Assembly: GCA_965240325.2 (NCBI GenBank)
Contig: OZ251223.1
Location: 1,922,001-1,986,000, forward strand
Source: Rebecca billardiae RCC1528
Lineage: Eukaryota > Haptophyta
Reading direction: 5' to 3'
DNA: 64,000 nucleotides
Positions 38,581-49,900 of the stretch are shown here, one piece after another; the first letter of the stretch is position 1, and each line of letters starts with the position of its first letter. The notes under the pieces were generated by a model. It was not told the DNA's origin. It searched no databases and saw only the letters and a list, made by a program, of their open reading frames with translations. A program made the translations under genes and the position numbers.

Positions 38581-41500
38581 CTATGTGATCTCGTGCAAGC
38601 TGCGGGCGATCGCCGTGATGGCCGGTGGAGCGAGGAGGAGGTCCGCCTTTGTCGGCTCACGCCCTTGGTCCTGCGACCGCGGGCAGCATGCAAGGGGCGG
38701 CGATGTGCGATGCGTGAGGGGCGCGGGCGGCGACACCGTGCACGCGCGCCTCCGCAGGTCCGGCCGCGGCCAACCCAGCGGCGCGGGGCGGGGTAGGCGC
38801 GCGCGCGGGCGCGCGCACCTTGAGCAGCTTGTCCTTCCACTTCTTGTACATGGTGAGCTTGTCCTCGACGCGCTTCTCCGCGGCGTTGAGGGGGCGGTTG
38901 GGGTCGGGCTTGTCCGTGCGCGTCGAGGGGACGCGCGTGAGCCCGCCCTCGATCGTGCCGTGGTTGCGGTTGCCCGACGAGTCGATGCACAGGTCGCCCG
39001 CGCCCTCGTTGAAGGTCCACTGGCCGATCAGCCCGGGCGTCAGCCCGGCGAGCGGCTCGTTCATGTTCTCGCGGATCTCGGCGTCGGAGCGGCAGACGTT
39101 CCAGATGCGCACCTCGTCGATGAGCCCGTCCCACGCCGCCTTGTTCGGGTGCGCGCCGATGCACAGGTCCGCCTTCGTGTAGTGCAGCGCGTCGATCTCC
39201 TCCTCCTTCTCCGCCTTGAACTCGACCGAGTCATGCGTCGTGCCGTTGATCACGATCCGCAGGTGCTGCCCGTCGTACGTGCCGGCGACGTGCGTCCAGA
39301 CGAAGGGCTCGATCATCGCCTGCACCTTGGTCGTGGCGTACCCGGGCGTGAGCCAGAAGTTCACCTGCGGCACCTCCTCCACGTCGCCCTTGCCCGCGCC
39401 GTACTTGGCGAGCGCGAAGCCGGTCTTCCAGCCCATGTCCGCCTTGGAGAGCACGGTCGCGTACGGCGGCCACGCGCGCGCGAGCAGCCACGCCTCGACG
39501 GTGAAGGTGTTGCGCAGGGTGCCGATCGTGCCGCCCTGCCCCTTCACCGCGACGTACTGCGTCGGGTCGGCCGTCGTGTCCAGGCACGCCACCTGGTGGA
39601 ACGTCGTGATGTCCACCACCTGCACGACGTCGGACGCGTGGCCGCTCTTGTCGAGGCCGCCAAACGTGAAGAGCTCGCCACACGCGCACGCGCACGCGAT
39701 CGAGTGCTTGGGGATGACGCCCTGCTCGAGCTTGGTCCAGGTGACGCCGTACAGGTTGAGCATCATCACGTCCTCGTGCAGCGAGTTCGACTCGTCCAGC
39801 CCGCCGATCACGAGCATCTGCCCGGTCGGCTCGATCAGCACGGCCGAGTGCAGCTCGCGCGCGCTCGGCAGCTCGCCCGCCGCCTCGGGCAGCTTCCACT
39901 CGGCGACGCCCGCGCCCGTGTCGAGCACGTGCAGGTCGTCGAGGCAGCCGAGGTCGGAGCGCCCGCCGAAGATCCACAGCGACTCCTTGAACGCGATCAC
40001 CGAGTGGTGCTCGCGCTTGCTCGGCGGCTCGCCCGTCGTGCGCGAGCCGAGCGCATCCACGGACGAGTGGTAGCACGTCCACGTGCAGCTGAGAGAATCG
40101 AAGCAGAACACGTCCGCCAGCCGGCCCGAGCTGTCCTTGCCGCCGACGAACCAGAAGGTGGCCTCGCCGATGGCCGTGCGCATCGTCGCGATCTGCGCGC
40201 CGCTCGTCGCGTGCGGCGGCTCGCCCTTCACCGGCAGCCGCGCGCGCCGCAGCTCGCCCGAGACGCGCAGCTCGTCGAGGGACGTGTGCCAGACGCCGTC
40301 GATGCGCTCGGTCGCGCTCGGCTGCGCAAACATGTACAGCGAAGCGTCGACGGCGGCGAGGGCGGTGGTCTCGGGGAGGAGCGGGCCCTTCATCTCGTGG
40401 GCCTCCCAGTGCCGCGGCCCCGTGTGGAACAGGTGGAGCACGTCGTGCTTCGGCGGCCGCGCGCCCTCCGCCCTCGCGATCGGCCGCCGCACGACCATCA
40501 TACTCGCCGCGCGCGCGCAGTCGCGCGCGCTCATCGGCGGCGGCAGCGCCTCCGGCAGCGTCGCCTCGTCGGCGAAGACGGTCTTGTGCACGATGCCCTC
40601 GGGCGCGCTCGCGTACGACGACATCACGCACACCTTGAAGGGCGAGCCGAAGATCGGCACGCGGTCCAGCGCCACCGACACCGAGTACCAGCCGGCGAAG
40701 TTGCTCGCCCAGCTCACGTCGTACACGCCGTTGCCGTTGTCCGACAGCTCCGCCTCCGTGCTCCACTGCGCGCTCGCGCGGCACGGGGGCGCGCGCGCGG
40801 CCGGCCGGGGCGCGGGCGAGCTCGGCACGCGCGCGCGCGCCACCGCGCCGCGTGCCGCTTGCGCGCGGCGCGCGCGGCGCGCGCGGCCGTGACGCGGCCG
40901 TGACGCGGCCGCGATCACCTTTTTGATGAAGCTGGTCGCCTCCTTTTGGAAGGTGGAGAGGGCGTCCACGTGCACGCGGAACACGTCGCCGCCGGAGACG
41001 CGGCGGTTGTTGTACGCGTCGCGCGCGACGATCTGGAACGCGCACGCGACGCCCGCGACGCCCTCGTGCAGCCCCTCGCCGAACGCGCGGCAGTTGGTCG
41101 GGTCGGTCTTGCCTGTGCGGCAGCGGCGGCGGCGGCCGGTCGCGGCCCGCGGGCGCGTGCGCGTGACGTTTGCGCGGCGCGCACGCGCTCGAGTCGGCGC
41201 GCCCGGGGAGAGACGGGCGCGCGCGACGCGGGCAGCCGGCGCGCAGGCGCCGCTGCGCGCGCGCACCTGGCTCGAACGACGCCTTGAACGGCGTGCCCGC
41301 GAGCCGCGTGCCGTTGACCGAGACCATGATGTCAACATCGCCGAGCGCGCGCGTAGGCAGGTACGTGCACGTGTACGAGCCGTCCGAGTTGTCGATCACG
41401 TGGCAGTCGACGGCGTGGCCCTTGCCCTTGCGCGGGAGCAGCTTCGCGACGACCACGTCCCCGCCGCGCGTACGGTTCTCGCCGTGGCTGTCCTTGCACT

Positions 41501-41774
41501 GCACCTGGAACATGGCCGCCTGGCCGACCACCCCTCCACTCAGCCCCTTGCCCATCGCGACGGAATGGCGCCCTGCGCGCGCGCGGCGTGCGCGGGCGAC
41601 GGCGGGACGCGCGGCCGGCCGGGTGAGACGAGATGCTCTCGTGCGGCTGGCGGCGGGCACGAGGCTCGTCGCCAGCCGCACACGCGTACGAGCACGCGGC
41701 CGTCTCCTCGCGCGGCGGCCGCGGCCGCACGCACCGCTTGTGGCGATATGCACATCCTGCGCGAAGCCGACCAT
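38581..41774 (-). CDS. Filamin-repeat, Kelch and LamG-like multidomain protein
   Basis: Five exons on the minus strand, 41774-41735, 41572-41267, 41112-40919, 40765-38819 and 38670-38581, give 858 residues with consistent phases. Two filamin/ABP280-type immunoglobulin repeats come first (SVAMGKGLSGGVVGQAAMF; DPTNCRAFGEGLHEGVAG, then ELSDNGNGVYDVSW and GSPFKV). A Kelch propeller follows with repeated GG and W motifs (FWFVGGKDSSGRLADVF, LWIFGGRSDLGCLDDLH, MLVIGGLDESNSLHEDV, LFTFGGLDKSGHASDV). Then comes a concanavalin/LamG fold (FTVEAWLLA, THVAGTYDGQHLRIVING, DGLIDEVRIWN, GQWTFNEGAGD). There is no signal peptide, so it is probably cytoplasmic and may link cytoskeleton or flagellar structures to glycans or partner proteins. 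The last exon is inferred from frame and an AG acceptor. It is divergent from the ATP/ADP carrier. Confidence 0.85.
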
Positions 41775-42112
41775 GGCTTCGGACTCGGCGGCCCTAGTCT
41801 ATCGCACCCGCGTGACGCGGCGGCCACACCGACCGGCAGAGCCGCAACGCCCCCGCACGCGGCAAGCACGGGCCGGAGACAACCACCACCGGCCCGGGCG
41901 GTGACTTTGCACGATGGAGTCGTTCGTTACCGCGTAACCGGTAACGGAAGGCCCCGCCCGCCATTTTGGACCAAGCACTTCTAGGGAAGTTCCAAGCTCA
42001 AAGGCCAAAGCCGGTCTGGTTCGTCAGTGCTTCCGGCTTCGGGCATTTCGGCGGCTTCCACGCGTCGACGGCCGAACGGCAGCGACCGCGGGCGGCGTAC
42101 GTGTTCTCGACG
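41775..42112. promoter_or_regulatory. Bidirectional spacer, filamin-Kelch / ATP/ADP carrier
   Basis: 338 bp between divergent start codons. It includes a GTTACCGCGTAACCGGTAAC stretch near 41928-41947 made of overlapping palindromic halves, which could be a factor site. This is inference only. Confidence 0.35.
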
Positions 42113-44033
42113 ATGACGACGATGGTGCACAGGCGAGCGACTTTCGCGCTGGTGGCTCTGGCTGCCATGGCGTCGGCGCGGCACGCCGCGCCAATGCCGC
42201 GCCGGCCCGAGCTGCAGCAGGCCCGGCCGAGCGTGCTGCTCGCACAGCGCGGCGGCCATCTCGCGCTGCGCTCGCGCGGCGGCTCGACTGCGTCGAGCTC
42301 TACGCCCAAGTTGGGCCTGATCCCCGTGCATCGCAAGGAGATGCCCATGTTCCTTACCTTCGCCGCGATGATGTTCTTCACCATCTTTATCTTCACCATG
42401 GTGCGTGACACGAAGGACACGCTCGTGGTGACGGCTGCGGGCGCGGAGGCGATTGCCTTCCTCAAGGTGTACTTTGTGATCCCGGCGAGCATGCTCTTCT
42501 TCCTCGTGTACGCGAAGATGTCGTCGGTGCTGAGCAAGCGCACCCTCTTCGTCTCGACCATGCTCCCCTTCATCGCCTTCTATGCGCTCTTCGGGTGCGC
42601 GCAGCGCGTGTGCGAGCGCGGCGCGCGTGGCGAGGGCGCGCCGCGCGCGCGGCCGCGCGCGCGCGCACGCGCGCTGACGCGCGACCGCCGTCGGCGCGGC
42701 GCTCGTCGGCGAGCAGCTTCGTGCTCTACCCGCTGCGCGACCAGATCCACCTCGACTCGATCCCGAACGTGCCGCAGGGCCTCACGTACGCCGTGAAGCT
42801 CTTCCAGTACTGGTCGTTCACTCTCTACTACATTGTGTCCGAGCTGTTTGGCAGCGTGGGCGTGCCGCTCCTCTTCTGGCAGACGGCGAACGACATCGTC
42901 GGCGTGGAGCAGGCGAAGCGGTGGTACCCGCTCTTCGCGCTCTTCGGCAACGCCGGCCCCATCGTCGCGGGCCAGACCTCCGCCTTCGTCAACCGCAAGT
43001 ACGAGTACGGCACGGCGCTGCGCATGCTCACCATCCTCGTGATCGCGGCGGGCGCGGGCGTGATCGGCACGTTCGGCAACGTGCAGCGGCTGCACGCGCT
43101 GGACGTGCGGGAGAAGGAGCGCGCGGCGGAGCAGCAGGCGGTCGAGGCGGCGGGCAGCGCGCCCGCCCCGCCCGCCGACGCCGCCGCCGCCCCGCCCGTC
43201 GTGAAGAAGAAGAAGCCCAAGCTCACGATGATGCAGTCACTCGCGGTGCTCGCGCGCTCGCAGTACCTCGGCCTCGTGTGCGCGCTCGTGCTCTCGTACG
43301 GGCTGGCGATCGAGTTCACCGAGATCATGTGGAAGGCGGTGATCAAGATGTACTTCCCGGACAAGTCGGACTACATGAAGTTCATGGGGCAGTACTCCAC
43401 CGCCATCGGCGTGACCACCTTCCTCATGACGCTGATCGGCGGCCGGATCCCGAAGATCCTCGGGTGCGCGAGCCGCGCACGCACCGCGCGCGCGCACCGA
43501 GCGCGGACCGATTGATGATGGGCGTGCCGCGCGCCCCCGCCCTCGCGCGCCCCCGCCCGCCGCGCAGCTGGCGCGCGGGCGCGCTCGCCACGCCGCTGGT
43601 CATCGGCTCCCTCTCGTGGCTCTTCTACGCGTACATCACGTTTGGCGACGTGACGCACTCGCGCGCGACGCTCAAGATGGCGGTGATCGTGGGCACGACG
43701 CAGAACGTGCTGAGCAAGGCGGTCAAGTACGCGCTGTTCGACCCGACGAAGGAGATGGCGTACATCCCGCTCGACGAGGACTCGAAGCTCAAGGGCAAGG
43801 CCGCCATCGACGTGCTCGGCGCACGCATCGGCAAGTCGGGCGGCGCCCTGATCCAGCAGGCCATCGTGATGGTGACTGGCTCCATCCTCGCCGGCGCGCC
43901 CGTGATTGCCGCCATGTTCAGCGGCGTGATCGTCGCGTGGGTGTACTCGGTGAACAAGCTCAGCGTGCTCTTCAAGGCCAAGCTGCGCGAGCATCAGCAG
44001 GCGGAGGACGCCGCGGCCGCAGCGCCCATGTAG
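42113..44033 (+). CDS. NTT-type ATP/ADP antiporter, plastid or other organelle
   Basis: Exons 42113-42594, 42717-43463 and 43568-44033 (all GT-AG) give 564 residues of the TLC/NTT nucleotide transporter family, known from plastids and intracellular bacteria. About eleven membrane segments are visible. Family motifs are FTMVRDTKDTLVVTAAGAEA, FVLYPLRDQIH across the first splice, LFWQTANDI, RWYPLFALFGNAG, and DPTKEMAYIPLDEDSKLKGK, which is the most diagnostic. It exchanges cytosolic ATP for organellar ADP. The N-terminus (MVHRRATFALVALAAMASA then a basic region) resembles a signal peptide plus transit peptide, consistent with complex plastids. A Pro/Ala loop with KKKKPK is inserted between helices. 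Starts at 42113 or 42122 are both possible. Confidence 0.92.
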
Positions 44034-45498
44034 GGCACGTCCTAGCCGGGGGCAGTCGCGCGCCTCTGGCACCGTCACTCCGACGTCCGACGGCGGACGG
44101 CCTGCCGCTGCCGCCGCGGGCCTTTGGGGCAGGCTGCGCTCGTCACTCGATGCGTGCGATGCGCATGCCGCCAACCGTGATGGCGCCAGTGCGGACTGCG
44201 CATCACTTCAATGCAGACCGCGCGATTGGACCTGGCGCGGGCGCGGCGCGGGCGCGGCGGTGCGGCAGGCTGTCACTGACTGTCACACCGCATGCCAGCC
44301 AGCCAGGGGCAGGTGCACTCCAGGTGACCAGGTCAAGGTGTACTCTGTGTAGCCTGGTGAGCGGCTGCGGTCCTATCGCTGGCGTCGGCGAATGCGGAGT
44401 GAGATTGAGCGGTCCTGACCCGTGGACCGTCGTGAGCCGCCAGTCAGCTTCGTCGCCTTCGATCGGACCGAATAAGTCCGAACACGGCGTCACTGGCGTG
44501 CTCGGGAGTACGCTGTCATACGGGAGTACCCGTGCTCGGTCCGCGAGTCGCCGGGGCCGTGTCAGCAGGCGGCCGGGCGCGGCCCGCCCGCGCCGCCAGC
44601 GCCATAATCCGTCGGACCCGCCGGCGGACTCACCGGCCGCACTGCCACTGGTCGACGGTCGTCGTCGAACACGCCGCCGGCCCGGAAGGCGGACGAATAC
44701 TAAACCGCGCGCGGGCGCTTTAAAACGCAGCTGGCATCAGTAAGAGTGATATACTACTGACAACTTGGTGATGAGCTGCTGCCATAACGCTTCAACGACT
44801 GCTGTCTGCTGGACCATGCACGGGCACTCGGCCATCCGCATAATAAGATAATTCCGACAGCAGAGTGGTATCAGCCATCACCTCTGAGTCTGACTCGGAC
44901 GGCTGAGACCGCTAGGCGCTACTGTATATGATGATCGTCCGACGATACCGGAGAGGAGCAAGGGAGGCTAAAAAAATAATAATAACGACTATAGAGTATT
45001 ACATAGTTACTACCACTTTGTATAACAGCTAGCAGCCCCTGCTTGGTCAATAAGGAGGAGCGCTCTCGTCCTGTAACTAGCTAGAATCTCCTACTACTAC
45101 AGTTGACGAAGAATAAGAGACGCACACAGAGTCTGGGCGGGCGAGATTGACGCCCGCCAACTGTCACCGCCCATGAACTACAGTATGAAGCCGTCGCTGA
45201 TGGCCGTGATGCCTAGCGCCGTCGGCGTCGGAAGAGTCGTTCAGCCGTCCGCCTGCGAGGCCCGGATGAGGGCTGCGGCCGCCTCGCGGCGCGCCAGCGC
45301 CCGTCGTCCTCGCCCCACCGTCGTCCACAAACTAAGCTACGTCGTCGTCCGAAGTACTTACTCTTCTGATCATGAGTCTGAGTGCAAGCCTGGGTGAGGG
45401 TAACCCCTGATCACCGCCCTTGGTCTGACACGATGAACAACAGACGACTGTGAAATGGACGAAACTTCAAACTTGACACGACATTGAGGCCAAGCGCG
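44034..45498. other. Intergenic with a transposon fragment
   Basis: 1.5 kb. GC-rich to about 44730, then AT-rich (including an AATAATAATAACG run near 44975) up to a miniature-element fragment at 45111-45355. No gene was recognised. Confidence 0.5.
45111..45355 (+). mobile_element. Tc1/mariner-like element fragment, 45-kb copy
   Basis: About 240 bp similar to 9692-9901, from AAGAATAAGAGACGCACACA through the GTCGTCCACAAA block, but without the terminal CAGTTTACT. A peptide frame in it stays open despite a 15-bp length difference from the 9.7-kb copy. Confidence 0.65.
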
Positions 45499-46722
45499 AT
45501 GGCGGCGAGCGCACCGTCGCCTCAGCTGAATCGGCGGTGTTACGTGGATGGTTGCGGAGCCCTGAGTGACGCTGTCCACCCCCTTACCGACGAGCAGGAG
45601 GAGGAACTGCGCGGGCTCGCGCGCCGATACCCTCCTCTCGGCGACAGCGACGTCGAGGAGCTCTCGCAGCCGAGCTCTGCTGGCACGGCGCTGTACACGT
45701 GCGGCGCACACGCGGGTCGTGCGCTCGGTCATGTGGGCAAGCGGGTGCTCTTATTCCCGTCCGCCAGCTCGGCGGAGGGCGGCTCCGCTTCGTTGGGCGA
45801 CGCTACCTCGCCCCGCCTCGCCGAAGTGGGCCAGGTCCGGCGTCTGGCGATGCCCGCAGAGGGGCGCGAACCCGAGCACGATACTCGGCATGCATCGACG
45901 CGTCGTGGTGTTGCCACAGCGGCTGCGGAGACCGCGCGGATGGGCGAGCTGCTGAGGGAGAGCGCGATCGACCGGCTCTTCCCCGAGGAGGACACCCCCT
46001 ACGTCGTTGCTCTTTACGACGATGACAGCCTTGGCGTGTTCGATGCGGCACACGAGCCGCCGCCGTCCTCTGCCCGGGAGCGCGTGCTGCGCTTGGGTGA
46101 GTTGGAGTCGGCGCACCAGGCGTACGTCCATGCCTCGGCGCTTGTCCAGCGCGCGCTCCGGCACGAGCGAAACGTGGAACGCGAAGCCCTGCAGGCCGAG
46201 CGGCAGGCGGCGGCGGCCGAGTCGAGGCGCTGGCGGATGGAGGTCGAGGCAGAGGCTGACCCCGCGCAAGAGCGCCTGAGTCCGGCAGCAAGGGACATTC
46301 TAGCTATCACGCTGGCAGAGGCCCATGCCGAGCTCGCCCGGCGCGAGAGGTCATGGTGGCCGTCGTCGCTCACACCTCGGGTCCCCGTGCTGACGCGCGG
46401 GGTCGCGCCTGGCTACGCGCAGCTCTGCCAGCTCATGACTCGTGCGCCACTGCCTGCCACGCCGAGCGGCTTCAGCGGCGTGCACCCACAGGCGCTGGGC
46501 GGCGCGTACCATCCTGAGCTTGCCTCGTTATGCGGGCTGCCCGGTGACGGAGTCGGCCCGACGTCCGCGCACGGCGCGCTGGTCTGCAGCGAGCTGAGCG
46601 GGGCCGCGCGACGCCCTCCGTCACGTCGTCACGTTGCTACGCAGACTGGCGACAGCAGAGGAGCGCTCCTCCAACTGCTCATCCGATTCGGGTTCGTCAA
46701 GACGATTCGTGCGAGAGTCTGA
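45499..46722 (+). CDS. Hypothetical protein with N-terminal Cys/His cluster
   Basis: 407 residues in one exon from an ATG at 45499; the frame opens with a TTG 15 bp earlier. The N-terminal region has CYVDGCG, a later HPLTDEQEEEL and LYTCGAHAGRALGH, so Cys and His residues could bind zinc. A charged helical stretch, probably coiled coil, lies near residues 215-265 (LVQRALRHERNVEREALQ). Conserved-looking but unrecognised segments include PYVVALYDDDSLGVFD and PSGFSGVHPQALGGAYHPEL. Composition and codon use resemble a real gene. I do not recognise the family; transposon origin is possible because a transposon fragment lies just upstream. The kinesin start codon lies 187 bp downstream. Confidence 0.55.
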   Translation: MAASAPSPQLNRRCYVDGCGALSDAVHPLTDEQEEELRGLARRYPPLGDSDVEELSQPSSAGTALYTCGAHAGRALGHVGKRVLLFPSASSAEGGSASLGDATSPRLAEVGQVRRLAMPAEGREPEHDTRHASTRRGVATAAAETARMGELLRESAIDRLFPEEDTPYVVALYDDDSLGVFDAAHEPPPSSARERVLRLGELESAHQAYVHASALVQRALRHERNVEREALQAERQAAAAESRRWRMEVEAEADPAQERLSPAARDILAITLAEAHAELARRERSWWPSSLTPRVPVLTRGVAPGYAQLCQLMTRAPLPATPSGFSGVHPQALGGAYHPELASLCGLPGDGVGPTSAHGALVCSELSGAARRPPSRRHVATQTGDSRGALLQLLIRFGFVKTIRARV

Positions 46723-46908
46723 AATGGAGTGGAGCTCGGCAGCTCGGCCATACAATTTTATTTCCGAAACGCGCCGAGGCTGGGGTGAAACGCTCTCGGT
46801 GTTCAACTTCGTGTCGTCTCACGTCCGAGTGGTCACCCGTGGGCCGGCGAGCGTGCATCCCGCGCGACCGAGCGCAAAACGAGCGATCGTCCGAGCGCGT
46901 GCAACGAG

Positions 46909-49900
46909 ATGAGTGGCGCCGAGTCCAAGGCAGTGCAGGTGGTGGTGCGCCTCCGCCCGCTGAACGAGAAGGAAAGCCGCGGCTCGACGCTGCCGGTGGT
47001 GACGGCATCGACGGACAAGTCGGAGGTGTGCATCTGCCGCGGCTCGGGCAACCGGCAGCTCAAGCAGGCGTTCTCGTTCGACAAGGTGTTCACGAGCTTC
47101 ACCTCGCAGCAGGAGGTCTTTGACCAGACCTTCGTGCAGCAGGGCATCATCGACGACGTGCTCCGCGGCTACGAGTCCACCGTCTTTGCGTACGGTCAGA
47201 CGGGCACGGGCAAGACGTTCACGATGGAAGGCGAGCTGGCGAGCGAGGAGCTGCGCGGCGTGATCCCGCGCGCGACGGCGGAGATCTTCGAGCGGCTCTC
47301 GCGCACCGAGTGGTACGAGGTCAAGGCGTCGTACCTCGAGATATACTGCGAGGAGCTGTGCGACCTGCTGCACACGGGCGAGGGCGCTGAGCCCAAGCTC
47401 GCCATCCACGAGGACCGCGGCGACGGCAAGGGGCGGCGCGGCAAGGGCATGTTCGTGCAGGGCCTCTCGGAGAGCATGGTGCGCGACGAGCGCGAGGTGC
47501 AGGAGCTCATCCGCCACGCGACCGAGCGCCGCCGCGTCGGCGAGACCAAGATGAACGCGCGCTCCTCGCGCTCGCACTGCATCTTCACGCTCTCCGTCCA
47601 TTCCAAGACGAGGCTGGAGGACGGGGCGATGATCGACTCGTCGGGCAAGCTGCACCTCGTCGACCTGGCGGGGTCGGAGTGCGCGAAGAGTTGCACGATG
47701 GGCGGCGCGAGCGACTCGGCGCGCGAGCGCGAGCGCAAGAACATCAACCAGTCGCTGCTCACGCTCGGGCGCGTGATCGCTGCGCTGCGAGACGGCTCGG
47801 GCGCGGCGCACGGCCCGGCCCACATTCCGTACCGCGACTCCAAGCTGACGCGGCTGCTGCAGGAGTCGCTCGGCGGGCGTTGCAAGACGTGCATCATCGC
47901 GACGCTCTCGCCCTCCGCCCTCGCCGCCGACGAGTCGCTCTCCACGCTGCAGTACGCGCAGATGGCGATGGGGATCACCAACAAGCCGGTCGCGATGTCC
48001 TACCTCAAGCTGGGCGAGGGCGCGGCCGGCGCGGCCGGCGGCGGCGGCGGCGGCGGCGTGGGCGGCTCGATCGAGGAGTGGAGCAAGATGGAGATGCGGC
48101 TGGCGTACATGGAGTCGCAGGTCGCCGAGGCGCAGTCCGCCCTCGCGCGCAAGCACGCCGCGCTCAGCGAGGCCGAGGCGCGCGCGGACGGCGCCGAGGC
48201 GCGCGCCGCGCTCACGGCGCAGCAGCTCGAGGAAGCCAACACTGAGCTCGGCGCCGAGCGCGAGCGCGCGGCGGCGCTCGAGTCGGAGCGCGACGCGGCG
48301 CGCGAGGAGGCGGCGCGGCGCGCGCGCGTGCTCGCCGCCACGCGGCGCACCGAGGCCAAGCTCACCGCCGAGGCGCGCGCCCTCATCGCCGCCCTCCGCC
48401 ACTCAGTCGACGGTAGCGCCGCTCTGGAGCGCGCGCTCGCCGCGGCCGCGGCCGACGATGGCACGAGGCGCGAGCGCTCGCGCGCGTTCGCCGAGGCGGC
48501 GGCGGCGGCGCTCGACGCGCTGCGCAGCTCGGGGGACGAGCACGCGGGCACGCTCGCGCAGCGCGCGCGCGACGCGGCCGACGCCCTGCGCACCGAGTTG
48601 GACGGCGCGCGCGCCCGCGCGCGCGAGGTGGCGGCCGCGGCGCGCGCCGCCGCCGAGCGCTCGCGCGCACACGCAGACGAGGGCGTCGCTGCGACGCAGG
48701 AGGCGGCGGCGGCGGCGGCGGCGGCTCGCGCCGAGGAGGCGGAGCGCGTGGCGAGCGCGCACGACGCGCTCGCCGCCGCGCTCGCCGAGAACATCGACGC
48801 GGCGCGCGCCGCGGTCGGCGCCGCGGAGACGGCTGCCGCCGATCACTCTGCCGCTACTGAGGCCTGGGCGGAGGCGCGCTCGGCCGCGGCCGCCGCGGCC
48901 ACGCGTCAGGTGTTGGCGTTGGCGCGCGCGCAGGAGGAGGCGGAGGACGCCGCGGCGGAGCGCGCCGCCGCCGACGTCGACGCCCTGCGCACTGCGCTGC
49001 GCGAGCACCGCGACGCGATCGGCTCGCACGCCGCCGCGCTCGGCGCGTGCCTCGACGCCCAGACCGCCGCGGTGCGCGCAGCCGAGGAGGGCAGCGGTGC
49101 GCGCCGCGCGGACGCGCACGCGCGCGCTCAGGCGGTGGAGGCGCGCGCCAAGGCGATCGACGACGCGCTCGCCGAGCACGCGCGCACGCGCGCGGACGCC
49201 ACGCTCGGCGCCGCGCTCGGCGCCGCCGCCGACGCCGCCTCCGCCGGCGACCGCGCCCTGGGCCAGGCCCTGGCCGCAGCGGCCGCGGCACTGGACGGCG
49301 CGGCCGCGGCGTGCGCAGAGGGCTGCCTAGAGGAGGCGGCGCGCGCCGCGCTGGCGGAGTCGCACGCCGCAGGCACCGCCGCCGCCGAGTCCGCTGCCGT
49401 CGCGCTGCGCGAGCAGACCGCCGCCCTGGGCGCCACGCGCGCGCGGCTCGAGGCCTGGCTCCACTCGGCGGCGGCGCGCGAGACGGCCGCCGTGGACGAG
49501 CTGATGACGGGCGTACGCGCTCTGGCCGAGAGCAAGCTTGGCGCGCTGCGTGAGGCGGCCGCGGCCGAGCTCACGCACGTGAGCGGCTGCGTCGAGCAGG
49601 CGGAGGGCGCCGTCGAGAAGCTCGCCGAGGGCGTGCGCGGCGCGGCGACCACGCGCGCCACCGAGGCCGCCGCCATCGACGCCACCCTCGGCGCGTGGGG
49701 CGAGAGCACGCGCGCGGCCGCCACCGCGCTCGGCGCGGGCGGCCGCGCGGCCGAGGGCGCGCGCGAGGGCGCGGCCGAGGCGCACGCGCGCGTGCAGACA
49801 GCCCACGCCGAGACGCGCGCCGCGCTGCAGGCGTGGAGCAGCACGGACGACACGGCCGCGGCTGCGCTCGCGCACACGGCCGCCACGCTACGCGAGGACG

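Noticed and set aside
38561-40903. 780-codon plus-strand frame opposite the filamin-Kelch gene
   Set aside because: Shadow frame; the minus-strand exons have consistent phases and recognisable Kelch and LamG motifs.
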